From Arabidopsis thaliana (Eukaryota > Streptophyta > Magnoliopsida > Brassicales > Brassicaceae): a stretch of 64,000 nt of DNA. This document shows positions 1-13,014 of the stretch, piece after piece. The position numbers and the translations under genes were made by a program. The stretch covers positions 7,316,001 through 7,380,000 of the forward strand of contig NC_003076.8 in the NCBI RefSeq assembly GCF_000001735.4. Direction: 5' to 3'. Numbering within the stretch: the stretch's first letter is position 1; each line of letters opens with the position of its first letter. The notes under the pieces were generated by a model. That model made no database searches. It was not told where the DNA came from and saw only the letters and a program-made list of their open reading frames with translations.

Positions 1-391
1 GTGGAGGAACAGTGTCCTTGCTCGATTCAGTCTTCTTCTTCTCAGACAAAATCGAGCTCCATACATCGGATTGACCCGGCTCGATCTCTTCCTCTTTCTT
101 CTTATCGTTCTTGTCTTGTTGAATCTGTGCCCAGATATCGACTCCGGATCTTGATTCTTCCTCTGCTTCTTCTTCGTCAGGACGAAGCTTCTCAGAGGAA
201 GAGATTCTCTTCATAGGAGAAAACCCATTTTGGGAAACCCAAGTCTTGGAGGACAAATCGGCGGAGAAAGTTCGCCTAAGTGAAGGTGCAGATGAAGTGT
301 TCGACGAAATGCCACCAAGGATACTCACTATGCCTTGTTGCTTCTTCAAGGAGGAAGACAAGCCAAGGCTCTTGCTTAAGCCACAAGCCAT
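1..391 (-). CDS. EAR1: EAR1, FAF-like regulator of ABA signalling (N-terminal part, cut by window edge)
   Basis: The minus-strand frame opens with ATG at 391 ([13 protein letters not shown]) and runs 130 codons to the window edge without a stop, so only the N-terminal part is present. The segment is Ser, Lys and Glu rich and carries two short repeated Trp motifs, DIWAQIQ and DVWSSIL, typical of FANTASTIC FOUR-like (DUF3049) proteins; the FAF core lies beyond the edge. I recognise it as AT5G22090/EAR1, reported to bind clade A PP2C phosphatases and dampen ABA responses in the nucleus (known from literature, not visible here). A 5'UTR intron is likely: donor CAG|GTATGTT at 542 and acceptor TGCAG at 446, 97 nt, just before the start codon. 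Its upstream side is the long gene-poor interval. Confidence 0.9.
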
Positions 392-672
392 CATTTTTTC
401 AAAAGGAAATCACAAACCTCTCAACAACACTATTCCCTCGCTTTTCTGCACAATTTATAACAATCAAAGTGTTAGCAAACAAATGAATGATTATCTCTTG
501 TTATTAATTGGATTGTGATCGTTTTCTAGAGATGTAACATACCTGGAAGGAGATTTGAGATAAATGAAAGTGAGGGTGAAAAATTCAAAGTTGTGTTGTG
601 TTGTTAAGAGAAGAAGTGTGTATTGTGGTTTGATGGATGAGAATGAGACATGAAGAAGGGAGTGAGGATGCG

Positions 673-684
673 TTTATATATATA
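673..684 (-). promoter_or_regulatory. TATA box of EAR1
   Basis: On the minus strand the sequence reads TATATATAAA about 285 nt upstream of the EAR1 start codon. This leaves room for a 5'UTR of roughly 250 nt containing the 97-nt intron at 446-542. It is the only good TATA match in the first kilobase in this orientation. Confidence 0.55.
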
Positions 685-699
685 GAGATTTGCTTCTTT

Positions 700-3600
700 C
701 ATTATGGAACCATGTACTGTGGGGTCCCCCATGAAATGAAATGACTCTTCATCACCACTTTTTTTTGTTTATTTTTAGTTATACTACTACTAGTAGTATC
801 TTTTAGTATAGATTTCTAAAAACAACTAAAAAAACGGTAAATGTTTTTCAAATTACTATTTTTATGCAAGCAAAAATATATTTCATGCATTTCTTTTAGA
901 GGTATGACTTTAAAATCACTAGGTTATATTGGTGAAACAAAACGGTAAAGATTTTTAGGTAGAAAGAAAACGGTAAACAATATCAAAATAATTAAAATCG
1001 GTAATGAAGTAATAGTACAAGAAAAAATAAAAATATTGTATTTGGTACCGGCTTTACTATTGTTTTGTGATTAGTATTCAAGGAGAAGCTATCAATCAAA
1101 GCCAATTTAAAGTTTGTAGTTTAATAGTGTGATTATTGTGATCATATACAATCAATAGGTTATGTGTGTTGTGTGAATCATTTGCAGAATGTTTTTTCTT
1201 CCATTACTACATTGAACAAAAACTAATCACAGGCGTGTGTTTGCATATTATTATGATATTATCACAACGGTGCAAACAAAAACGAGACGGATATATTTAG
1301 TCGTGTAAAACTAACGTGTGTGGTGTCAAACAAAACTAAGGGATATGAGAAGAAAAATACATAAAAATTGTGTACAATTATGTAAAAGTAAAGAAGAAAA
1401 ATGTTGACGTATGGCATCGATTCCCTGTTGAACCAATAACGTGGCAAATTGTGGAAGTCACAATTTTCATCTTCTTTTGAGCCAAAACGATGAGAATGTT
1501 CCAAAAATATGCAAAGAAAGCTGGATGCCATTATTAGGATGTTCGTTTTTTTAAAAAAAAAAAAAAAATCTTTTTGTATAAGTTAATTACCTTTCTACTA
1601 CCACTTGGAATTATTTTATACTATTGAACAAACAATCGCTGTTTGTAGAGTTAGGTATAATAGCACAACTAATGCCATATGCATAGTTTGTACATTAGAG
1701 TGTATATGTGAAAGCATTATAATGTAAAATATCTTTAGTTTAATATTGCTAAACTAAGGACATGGTTTTTGTAGCCTGTTACATTGGCGTCTACGATTTA
1801 GGAAAACTTTATAAAGTATTAACTACTTCAGAGAGCTTTTTTGTCAAAAAAACGAACAGAAAATATAAACAGATATTAATGTATAATGTTTTAAAAGGCT
1901 ATATATCTATAATTTTAAAAGATATTGTAAATTTGATTTATATGAACAAACTGCTATTTTGAGATTTGTTTTCTACAAAAATCCTAATAACCCTAGCCAA
2001 AATTTACATAACAGACTCCAAATCAACGTACGTATATTGGCGCGTAATTAAGATGTGACTGAAAAGTGGTTCCTATGCAATTACAAAACACAAATAATTC
2101 ACAGAAATTTTAACCTCTCATATCGATGCATATATAATTAAAGTTTTGACTTTTGAGAGTGACTAAAGTTGTAACTTTAGAACAAATAATCGTATAGTTT
2201 GAACACTTTTTAAAAGTTTCTTTCAAAGATGTTAAAATTGCACGAGCATCAAAGTTCATATCATAAAATCTTACTTGATTTTTAACAAAAAAAAAAAAGT
2301 CACTTGATGGTTTTTAATTTTAGTGTACATACAAGTTTTACTAAAGAATATGGCCATTTAGTAAAATTAAACGTATTTTTAGTATAATAAATTATTATTT
2401 TCAGTAATATTTGTTTATACAAATAGATAATATCGTTAGAAAATTATTTGGGGCAAAACACAAGTTGGTGAGTGAGTAGGATTAGGATACGGTCCGAGAG
2501 CTAGACAGAGACGTGTGCATGGGGACACGAAGACTGAATAATCTTTTGTTCTCAAGTGTACGTGGTTGCATGTTTATGTGCGTATATATGTATATCCGTA
2601 TATATATGATGTTGATGATAATGATGAGATCATTATTGGTCCTATCCAGAAAACGATAAAATGTTCTAAAAGTATTCAAAAGACATCAAATGCGTACTCC
2701 TACGTACGTAAGTGTATTGTCTTGTTACATTGTTTTGGTATGCATAAGTTTTTTTTTTCCTTTTTTCTTGTTGATGGTATGATCGTATCATATCTCTAGA
2801 ATATTGGCCCGCAACGTCTAATTCGTATTTCTAGTGAATTATTGATCAAGTAAATAACTACACAGTACTATTATATACAAAATATTTAGATTCTTGTTTC
2901 TAAATATTTAAATCATTAACCCAATATTTTAATCACATATTTTGGTCTTAAACTCTTAATTCATATATTCTGCTAGCTCATTGTGGACGATGTTTGGTCA
3001 CCACCTAGACTTTGGACCTAGTATCCTTTAGGTAATTCTTAGAAGTATGAAAGACTGAAAGGAAGGTCTAGTTTAACTTTGAACAATATAGATTTTACCT
3101 TTAGTTGATTACTTATTGTTTAGGACAATTATACAATATATACGCGAGTGTATAAGGTTTGAGTCACGTATTTGATGTTAAAGAATTATATACACCGCTT
3201 TTGTATTTCCCTATGATTTGTCTCATAAACCTGAATACATGATTCCCATTCTATATATGCAACCTAAGTTCATGGATGATTTCTTCAAATTTTAATGTAT
3301 TTATGTTAAATTTACAGGTTTTGTTTTCTTTTATCAAATGTCAATAATTCAACTGGTAATTTTTTGTAAGAAAGTTTAGAATTTATCGGTCCTAGTGATG
3401 TTTGAGAAAACACTGTATAAAATACTTTGATCTCTAGCCTAAAAGGATATATAAGTCTATATTTAATTTGGTCAATGTTGATGTTTCTGTTTTATTATTA
3501 GCACTACCAACTTCTTTGAACATCAGATGTATATATGTTTAATTGGAAACGAGCAAAAAACCAGCTAAAAAACAAAATTGGCGTACTTTTACGTATCAAT

Positions 3601-5360
3601 CTTTTTTTTTGTTATTCTTGTTTTAATTTGCTTATTAAATATTGTTCATAAATATTTATTAAAACTATAATTATATATTAATTTATACCCGTCGTCTTGT
3701 TCACAAAGAATTCAATTTACACTATTTTTAAAAAAAACAATCAGCTTCGTTTAGATTTTAGTATAAACTTTAGTTAGAAAGTATACTGTATAAATTTTAT
3801 CCTGTTTAGTCTTTTAGTTGATATGAAATTTAACTAAAATAAACATCCAAAAGTAAATTTATTTTTTAAGGGGATATATTAGAAATTAACTTATTTCATA
3901 ATACACCTGAAATGTGAAAAGAAAGTTCAATTGAATTTTGGGGACATACTATTCCATTGTATAATTTTACTAACTAAGAAGAACAATGTAAGAAACAGCT
4001 TTATATAACATAAATTAAAATTATTGTATTGTTGATATAAAATATTAAGTCACAAAATACAATTTTATATTATGTTTTCCAAAAAAGAAAAACGAATACA
4101 AAAGATACCTTTCTATACAAGCCTTCCTAAACCTTGGAAGTTTAAATGCTTTCAAAAGATTTTGTGGTGTTTTTTTTTAGTTTAGTAATTTTGGAAACGA
4201 AACATAGAATTAATGTTTTTTTTAATTTACCAAAAAAAAAAACACAAAGGGAAAGACATCCAGAAAGAACAAACATTTCCAAATAGGTTAAAGGAAGATA
4301 GCGAGAGACACTCATTGTGGGCAAAACATCGCTTAAGGTGGAAGCAAAGGAATCGCCTTTCTCCCTTTAAAGGACCAAATTCAATTGGATGGACCAATTA
4401 ATTTACTAAATTAAAGTTTATCCATATATATAACTAAAACTCATCATGACGTCATCAAACAAATTGAATTCCCTAAGGCTATTGATCATTAATTGATTTA
4501 TGACACAAATTGTGTTACACAATAAACCGTTAGGCTATTTCTAGTTCATTTTTAGTTTTTGATGTAATCGACATGCTTATATAGAAATATTTTGGTATGA
4601 TTTATTCGATTTAGTACAGCCATAACAATACAGCATTCGAAAACCATTCTTATTTTAAATTGTTTTCTACAAAATAGGTGTAAGCTAGCTAGTGTGTGTT
4701 CAAACATCATACATGGAATCAGTTAGAAGAACAACCAATATTAGGTTATTACTTATTAGATGGCATATATGAAAAGACCTAAAAACGTTAGAGATAATAG
4801 CATAAGGTGGTTTATTCGATAGATTTGGATTCCTATTTATCTATTTGTATTGTTTCTTTTATTTTGTTATATATATACGTGGAATATACTTTCACTCCAT
4901 ATAATTAATATAGAAGTTCCTTCCATATAATTAACAGCCACATATGGTTTAGAAGCCATTTCAATGTTTATGGAATTTATTCTCAAACAATATAACCAAT
5001 AATATTTTTGGTAAAGAACATATAACACTTAAATTACCAAAATGCTGTTAGAACAAATTAATTATTATTTTTTGTCGAAAAGATACGAATTAACTAAGAT
5101 AGTTGATTCCTTTTATACTGTGAAATTAACTTCTATATGTATATATGTTGTTTGCTTTGCTAGAACACATTTCAGGGTTACTGTAGGTAGGATACATGCA
5201 TTTTATATATTAGAAAAATACATTGCTAAAAACATTATAATAATAGATTTTTCTATAAATCAGTAACTAAATTATATCATTGGACATTTTTAGTTAGAGA
5301 AAAAACAATATAGCGAAAATAAGCTACATTTTTCATGGGTTTAAAAAATCTCAACCAAAT
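700..5360. other. gene-poor AT-rich interval, no supported gene
   Basis: No ORF here has coding character; the longest are short, low-complexity and rich in Ile, Phe, Tyr and Lys. Homopolymer runs (for example an A run near 1552-1567) and short TA repeats are common. A less AT-rich patch at 2460-2540 might be regulatory or an eroded exon, but I cannot assign it. No tRNA or recognisable miRNA was found. Confidence 0.5.
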
Positions 5361-5366
5361 TTCTAC

Positions 5367-5663
5367 TTAAAAATCTTTGAGACATACAGTCTTTCTGATT
5401 AATATATACATGAAGGAATGATATTTTTTTGAGTTTTTTATTTTAATTTTATAGGTAACTAAGCATAAAACGAAGTAGCTGATTAGAGAAAAGGTAAAAT
5501 AAAAATAGTTAAAAGACATGAGCATACCCAAGAGAAGAAGAATCACGAAAGTGGAAAGCAACCGAAAGCTCGTGTCTTGTTGTTTGCATGTTGGGTCCTT
5601 TTGTCTCTCTTTTTCTCTCTCTACGGATGTGCAAAAGATACTCATATACGTAGCGTCGTTCAT
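5367..5663 (-). CDS. possible small membrane protein gene (weak)
   Basis: This is a 98-codon minus-strand frame beginning MNDATYMSIF. The first 35 residues are hydrophilic (VEREKERQKD), followed by a hydrophobic stretch (LLSTFVILLLLGMLM). Unlike other ORFs in this interval it has a plausible promoter: on the minus strand TATAAATA lies at 5726-5733, some 60 nt upstream of the ATG. A splice-donor-like GGTATGC occurs near residue 47, so the AT-rich second half may be intron rather than coding. I do not recognise the protein family. The product could equally be a noncoding transcript or a chance ORF. Confidence 0.25.
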   Translation of the reverse strand: MNDATYMSIFCTSVEREKERQKDPTCKQQDTSFRLLSTFVILLLLGMLMSFNYFYFTFSLISYFVLCLVTYKIKIKNSKKYHSFMYILIRKTVCLKDF

Positions 5664-5739
5664 CAGAATATAAACTATTAACAGTAATGTAACAAAAAGG
5701 TCTCGATGTTGATCCCTTTTCTGAGTATTTATAATATTA

Positions 5740-8700
5740 ACTTGGGAACAAAAAAAAAGTAACTATAGAATTTAATAGTAATCTACGTATAAAGTTGCAT
5801 GATCAAGAGAGTTTTTAGGGCGTAGAGAAAGAGATAGAGAGCGCATCGCCACAAATGAAGAGATGGAAAAGCATAAAACGAGACATGGATGCGTTTTGTC
5901 TCTACCTATAAACCAAAGCAACAACACCACTCATTTTCAATTATTTATTTCATTTCAAAATGAAGATAAAAATACAAGAGAGTTTATTAAATCTTAGAAA
6001 AAGGATAATTTATAAAATACATTGCGACCAATGAAACGAAACAATCGGTTGGTAAAACCTAAAGAAAAAAAAAAGGAAACCGGCAACCATCGTAAGGACG
6101 AAACTATACCAAAAAACGGAATTTTAAAAATGTATACCTACGTGAGGACTACTGAGCAAATGGGAATTGACGCATAGGCACACTTTCCTCGTTTTGCATG
6201 GCTGGATGCATAAGCTTTAATTTCAAAAATAGGAGTTTTACCAAATAAGAATCAAATAGGAAATACTTTTTAAAGTTTTACATATTATTTTAGCACCGCT
6301 CACTTAATTAAACGTCGTTTCTGTACTATTCGTAATGCGATTTACTTGTTTCCAACCATATTATATATGGATCGATTCCTAGCTAGTTGACTCTTGTTTT
6401 AGTACATTAATTTAAAATGAAAGCACTTTAAGAATTGTATATAAACCTTTAAATAACAATTTATCTGTTAATGATGGAGTATTAATCTATCAATTCTCTT
6501 TAATCTAGTCAACATTATTCTTGAAAATATTTATTTACTTGGGATTCCCTTGTCCTCTAAAAATCATTAGATATATATATCCACCGACTTAATTAGTACT
6601 AGTAATTAAAGTCTAACTAAAATGAAATTCAAAAATGTATTTAATCAGGGGTGCATGATTTTCTTTTTTTCTATTTCTGTGACGTGAATCTTTAAATGTG
6701 GCGTATGAAACTATAGACAAATAGCTAGAGAGGTTAGGCATAGGCTAGGATAAAATTCTAGAACAAGTGGAGGCCAATGAAACGTGAAATTTCCAACTTT
6801 CCGTTAATTTAAGAATACGTTTTTTAAAGGTGGGAATATAGACACCTTAATATTCTGGTAGCCGCGGTTATTATTTTTAGCTATAAAAGTTAAATATCCA
6901 AAACTATAAATATCTAATAAAATAGTTTAGTGCCATTATTAAACACTGTACTGATGATTTTTAGTTGAGTATTATTCCTTCTTTCGGATTTTTCTAAAAA
7001 TTCCTAACATCACAATTTGTATATAGATGTGTGAAGTAAAGAGATAGATTAAGATCACTACCTAATAAATTGTTGGATGTGAAAAGCATCATGGTACTCT
7101 CATACTGATTTTTGGCTAACCATATAGATAAGCCATTTTGTTTGTTAAATATATATTAGGAATATTAAAAAAAAATTACATGTTAATACTAAGAAATTAC
7201 TACATTATCTAATCGAGCACACCAAGGAGTTACATGCAACAATATCTCATCCGCAAGTGACTCAGGTACAATATTAAGAAGTGAATGGTTAATCCACCAC
7301 ACGACTCAATAATTCGGTTGAAGTAAATTCTATAAATATCTCATATATTCATATATCATAAAAGAGATCCAAAATATCTTTAGAGAATTTATTCTCAATG
7401 AACATCTAAAAAATACTCGAAAGTACTCTAAACCTCTTAAAATTAAGGACTGACTTACTTGCATGGTTGTTTCTAAGCCTCAATTGTTCTATACCGTTTA
7501 TGATTTTAGCATTGAAGATGATCCTCCGAAAATACCACCTTGGTGTGCAAAACGTAAGAGGTTCACAGAAAACACCACCTCAATGTTCTTAGCGATCTTT
7601 TATATTTTTACCGTAGTAAATGTTAATTTACTCTCCAACAATATCACTTTTTGAAAATATTTTAAAACACTCAAAAAAAAAAAAAAAAAAATTCTGCAAA
7701 AATAAAACAATGAGTACATTTCTTTGTACTGATTCATCATTTTGATCTAAGATTAACATAAAATAGAAAATGGAACTTTAACAACAATGGGTCAACTAGC
7801 ATAAATAATTAAATTTATATTATATATTAATTTACTACAATATTATCTATATATTTTGAAAACCGGTGGATTAAAAGAATTAGGTTAAATTGTTTGTGAA
7901 TTTGTTTTATTTTTATTAATCAAAATTAAATGTAAACTAAAATCATTTTACGAGATATAAATCAATATATTTTACTATAAATTATTGGAAACAAAAAGGT
8001 ACATTATTGTTTAATTATAATTTACACTATTTTCATTGAAATTATGAACACCGTGAGTCCATGACCTTTCCGTGGTCAATAGTGGTGGATACCCCTTTCC
8101 AGAATAAAGCTACACAGTCCCCACTAATTACATTAAATTTAAATATATATTAAATTTTCTGAATTTAATCATATTATTTTTCATTTCTTGCCGCAGTTTA
8201 TATATTCATCAGTCAATTTTTATGAAATCTGTCTTTACAAAATTAAACTTGCAAATTTTCGTAACATTATGTAAGTTCTTTTCATTTTTCTCTTAAATTT
8301 CTGTCATAGACTCTATTCGCTTATAATGGTTTGAAAACACTTTTGTTAAATGATTTAAGATTTTTAAAAATATATATATACTTGCATTTTATGATGTACA
8401 ATTATTTGTATGTAAATTTTTAAAACATCTAACATAGTTATTTTCGTTTTTTTTTTTTTTTTTTTTTTGTGTAAACTACTATAGGTAACAAATTCTAAGT
8501 GAGTGAGGATCTTCTTTCATTATAAGTGGAATGGATGCTATATCCGGTGGCAGAGAAATAAATAGAGAGCGAGACTAGAGAGTAGACGAAAGTAAAATTT
8601 AAAACACATTTTCACTTTTATTTAACTAATAACTATTTATATGTAGTACAAATGAAAAAGGAAATACAAAGGTGGAAACTCAAAAGCAAAGAGAGGATTG

Positions 8701-9930
8701 GGGAGAATTTTTCTTCTTTTGGATGGAATTTTTCCATTTTGTGTTGTCCATTTCAGCGTAGCAAATTTGACAAATGGGAGAATGCCACGTGTGCCAAATG
8801 AAATGACCAAACACGTCTAGGTTAGTATGGAATAAATTTTCAATTAATAATACATACTTCTAAAACTTATAAAAGCATTTCAGATACTTTTAAGAAACCT
8901 ATAATGCATTTTGATATTTGACAAGAACCCTACCATTATATGAACCATGGTCTGGGACTTTTGAGCCACCGTTCATAATGGCGGTGAGATCGACGGCTCA
9001 TATTATATTGGAATTGATTAATTGGAGGAATTGTTGGAAGTGAAGTGAAAGGACCGAAGGCAACGTACGTAGCCACAAAATATGCTAAATGGTATAACCT
9101 AAAGGAATTTTAATCTTTGCATAATATTCTCTATTATCTCTATGAGAGAAAATTATAAGAAAAGAGATGATATTATCACTTTACCATCTCTCTCGTCCAT
9201 CCAATTACAACAAGGATATGATCTCATGCAAATTCGTACGGTAACATGTATGATATATTCCCACGTGAGTCTCGTAGATCCCATGTCATTTGCCATATTT
9301 GTATGTCACGTGTTATGGATTAGATTTGTATACACTACTTACTAACTTCTTGAGAATCGACTTCACTATCTTGCACGATTGAGCTTGTGGTCCGGTAAGA
9401 TTTAAGTTGTGGTACCTTTTTCTTTGCATATCATTGTCATTTTAACGCAATTATGTGCGTGGTAGCATAGTGGTCTCAAGTCTATAGCAAATACCACGAA
9501 CATAATTAGCTAGTTACAATTATGAATTTGATTTATTGTGTACGAACATTTTGTGTAGGCCACTTGATCATTTAGGTTTTCATTCGATTGTTTTATATGT
9601 GGTGGGTTTGCAGAAAACTTCTTGTTAAGAGACATGCTTACTTCTAAAATTAATCAGATGGTTGGGTGAAACCCGAACATTCGATTTTAAACAAATCTTT
9701 GTATATGAAAATATATTTCGACGTTTTCTGAATATGTAATTATTGATTGATAGAAATCAAGTTTTTTGACTAAAATGTATAACGGTAATTAATATGTTGC
9801 GTAGTGAATATGATAATAAGTATAAAGGTGGCCGACAAAAAATAAGGATTCAGAAGGCACCGATTCATGAGACTAGGCATACAACAAAAAAAAAAAAGGC
9901 ATACAACAAAAGATGAAAAAGCAGCTTTTA
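5740..9930. other. gene-poor AT-rich interval, no supported gene
   Basis: There is no convincing ORF. A plus-strand promoter-like patch (CTATAAACC near 5905, followed by a CAACAACACC leader-like sequence) is followed only by a 24-codon frame. A G-box core CACGTG lies at 8786-8791. Poly-T runs occur at about 8446-8468. The patch at 8940-9010 has nested short inverted repeats and may be an eroded transposon; I could not define its ends. Confidence 0.45.
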
Positions 9931-10230
9931 TTGTTATAATATATTTTGTATGTGGTTACAACTTATTTGATTATTTCTAATTCAAAACTTAATTTTGAGA
10001 ATAAAAAAGCAAGGATCAAATAATACCTTACCACAAGCAACGCAAGTAGCAACAAGCAAGTAGAATAAATCATGTCACATTGTTATAAATATATTTTGTA
10101 TGTGGTTTAACTTATTTCTTATTCAAAATGTAGTTTTGAGGATAAAGTAGCAAGGGTCATATATTCATTAAAAAAACTTACCACACACAACACAAGTTGC
10201 AACAAGTCAGTAGAACAAATTATGTCACAA
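9931..10230. repeat. two-copy tandem repeat of about 149 bp
   Basis: Copy 1 (9931-10079) and copy 2 (10080-10230) both begin TTGTTATAA, share ATATTTTGTATGTGGTT and end GTAGAAYAAATYATGTCACA. Copies differ by scattered substitutions and short indels, so the duplication is not recent. A smaller direct repeat (AGGCATACAACAAA twice, around 9875-9910) abuts it. No coding potential. Confidence 0.8.
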
Positions 10231-11963
10231 TTATCCATATCAGCTTTGTAAGTAGGTTCTCGTTAATAATTGATTGCAAGAGTTTTAGTATTTTTGTATT
10301 TTGTATAATATAAGTTGTAACCAATAATCAAAAGTGTGTTATTCTTACTCAGAGAATAATCTCAGATTTATTTAAAATACTACTATATTTTCAAAAAATG
10401 ATGTTTGAATATATTTTTAGTATAACATATATCGGTCGTTAACTTTTAGAAAAATATGTATAAGTTTTACAAACGTTCAAAAACTCATAATTTTTATGGT
10501 AGAAAAGTGACATGTTACCTCTTTCAAAGTGTGTTTAGTGGTCTTTTATCAGCAATATAGAAGAATCCATGCATGATGCCTCATAACGAAATTTAAATAC
10601 CACCATAGACACACAAAAATAAAAATTTGAACAGCAAATTTGTACACACTAAATTTTCTTCTGACAATGCAAATAACAAAACAATATTAATTTGAAAAAC
10701 GATAATTTCACTAAGAAATGTCATTATAGGCTCTACCAACTGCAAATTTGAAGTAGCTAATTGATAGGAAAATTTGAAGGCGTTACTAAATTAAAGTGGT
10801 GTATATAAGAGTAATAGTAGCACAGAAGGACCAAGATGCAAAATAAAATTGGAAATCAAGACTGGGGAGTGACGCACACTTAAAAGGTACGGACAAAACG
10901 ATGCATTAGATCTTGATTGTCCGTACAACTGAATTATAAGGGTTTAATTGCAATTGAGAAGGTTTATAATAAGTGTCTTTTTATTTAATTTTCGTTTTTT
11001 GCTGAAATGTTAAATATTTCTAATGTCTTTTGCTCTTTTGTTGACGAGAAATCGCTTTTCCTAAAAACAGAATTAATGTTTGGTGGTCAGTCACACCCGT
11101 GTTTTCTTGTTTTTTTTGTGCCACATTTTTTTTGATATGCAACATAGAATCTCTTTTACTGGTAGGGGATTTTCTTTTTTGGGAACACCTACAATACTAT
11201 TGTTAAATTGCTAGCGGTAACTTTAGCAATTATAATAGTTAAAAATGATGAATTTAACTGGCTAAAGCCTTTGATCAAAAAAAAAAAAAAAGCTAAAGCC
11301 TAAAGCATTTTTAGAAACATTTATTTTGCTTAAAATGAGGTATGGATGAACATAAGAATTTTTAACAAATGGGAAGGCCCAATTATGCTTTCGATCAAAT
11401 CATATTTATTTTGACATTTAATCCAATTATTATTGTATAGAAATGTGAGTTGCAACACAAAGAAAATAGTTCACATTAAAATAAAGAATTTTGTCAATAA
11501 ATTAAAGACAAAAACAAACTACAACAATTTGTAGCGATGTGGCGAAAAAGTTTGATCACTTTATTATAAGAGGTCAGTTTTTTTTTCTTAATAAGTGGTA
11601 TGTTGATATATAGTTTTTTTTTCTTTCACATAATTCAGGTTACTAAAAGTTTTATGAACAGTTTTGCTGTCAAAAAAAGAAGTTACATTAAAGTTTTATC
11701 TAGCTGTCGTAATTTTATTGGTGTGAACTACTTTTTGAAGGTAGCATAAAATCTACAGAGAAAATTTGGTGGGCAATCACTAAATGATCTTTAAGTTCAA
11801 TCAATGATACTATTTTCTTGGTTATTAATTCGGCGTTTTTATTTTAATATTTCAAGTATCTAATATCCATTACCACAAATTAAACCGTGAATTTAATCAT
11901 TTTTCGTCGTTGATATGAAGATATTATTTTCTGTAAATAATTTCTATACAATGTTATGATTAT
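10231..11963. other. AT-rich intergenic DNA, no supported gene
   Basis: I see no gene, RNA or defined element. Short A and T runs are frequent, and no ORF of interest is present on either strand. Confidence 0.45.
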
Positions 11964-12816
11964 GGGCTTGATTGGTTTTCCCTCTGCCACCCACATCGTT
12001 TGTGGGTGGTAGCGGTTGGTAACGATTAATACCAATCATAGAAACGGTTAGATACCACTTTGGACCGCTCGAAATCGTCAGATTTCAAAAGCTCATTTCC
12101 GCAAGCGTTTGCGGTTGCGGGTGGAAGCGGTTAGGTTAAAAAGAAAAAAAAATCTTTTTTTAATTAATTAAAATAATTTTGGCTTCCACCCAAAGCCCAA
12201 TCACTATAATTAAAATAATCTAGTTCTTTTATATTTTATTTTTATTAGAAAATTCTAATCAATATAACCCTATTCTCTCAATTATGGCATCCATCCAAAC
12301 TGATGAAAATCAAAATCAGGAATTAAACATATCATCTTTCCCTTTATCTATTCATTAGCTAGTGTAATTCTTTGAGTATTTCATAGCATCATTTTTTTTT
12401 ATTTTGTATTCTTTTGAGTTTTTTAATTGAATACATGTTTCGATTTGTTTTCTCGATTAGAAAATCATTTGATCAGACGAGATGATATATTGTATTTTTA
12501 TTTCTTTTATCAAATTTTTGAGATGATATATTGTATTTTTATTTGGTCAAAAAATCAAAATTTCTAATATTATCAATTTATCATAATAATATATTGCATT
12601 TTTATTTTTTTTAATAGTAATATATTATATGTTTTTGTTTAGTTTTATTAATTATTACCGCACCCGCTGGTTTACCAGTCATAAAACTCCCGCAAACGCA
12701 CCTATTATCAAACGCTTATCCAGTCGTTCAAAACGCTTGATAACGCTTAAAACCGCAACCACCGGTTTCCGCAAACTTCCGTAACCGCATCCACTCCGTT
12801 TAAACCAGCCAGGCCC
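11964..12816. mobile_element. nonautonomous DNA transposon with TIRs and subterminal repeats
   Basis: The left end GGGCTTGATTGGTTT and the reverse complement of the right end (GGGCCTGGCTGGTTT) match at 12 of 15 positions, and both ends are flanked by the trinucleotide TAT (11961-11963 and 12817-12819), consistent with a 3-bp target duplication. About 170-200 bp at each end is rich in GCGGTT/GCGTTT-type subterminal motifs, while the centre is AT-rich and encodes nothing. A 9-bp perfect hairpin (CCACCCACA/TGTGGGTGG) lies at 11987-12009, and a 10-bp one (GGGTGGAAGC/GCTTCCACCC) within 12119-12190. TIRs of the form GGGCCTGTTTGG with 3-bp duplications are usual for PIF/Harbinger (Tourist-like) MITEs; hAT ancestry is the alternative. 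Its right end is 198 bp upstream of the RCL1 start. Confidence 0.65.
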
Positions 12817-12878
12817 TATATTTTGCTTCTTAGTCAACAGTATAATTTCAAGTTAAGAAGGAAAAAAAAACTCTTAAA

Positions 12879-12980
12879 GGGCCTGAGGCCCGATTAAGTT
12901 AAGCCCAAAACTGAAAATTAAAATAATAAGCCGCATAAAGTGAATGGTGAAGAAGAAGGTCTCATTGGGATTTAGGGTTT
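12879..12980 (+). promoter_or_regulatory. RCL1 proximal promoter: site II-type motifs and telo-box
   Basis: The palindrome GGGCCTGAGGCCC (12879-12891) and AAGCCCA (12901-12907) resemble site II (TGGGCY) elements, and TTTAGGGTTT at 12971-12980 is a telo-box 34 nt upstream of the ATG. This pairing is known from plant ribosomal-protein and ribosome-biogenesis promoters, which fits the product. Confidence 0.6.
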
Positions 12981-13014
12981 AAGAAATCTTCCGAGAAAAC
13001 AGAGAGACAGAAAA

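Noticed and set aside
2566-2799. 77-codon plus-strand ORF in the gene-poor gap
   Set aside because: Composition follows AT-rich repeats (Tyr, Ile, Asp runs), with no promoter, splice context or recognisable domain.
8940-9010. Nested short inverted repeats (GAGCCACCG ... CGGTGAG ... GGCTC)
   Set aside because: Arms are only 5 bp each and imperfectly placed; not enough for a structured RNA or element.
9142-9345. 67-codon plus-strand ORF
   Set aside because: Short, no supporting promoter or homology that I can recognise.
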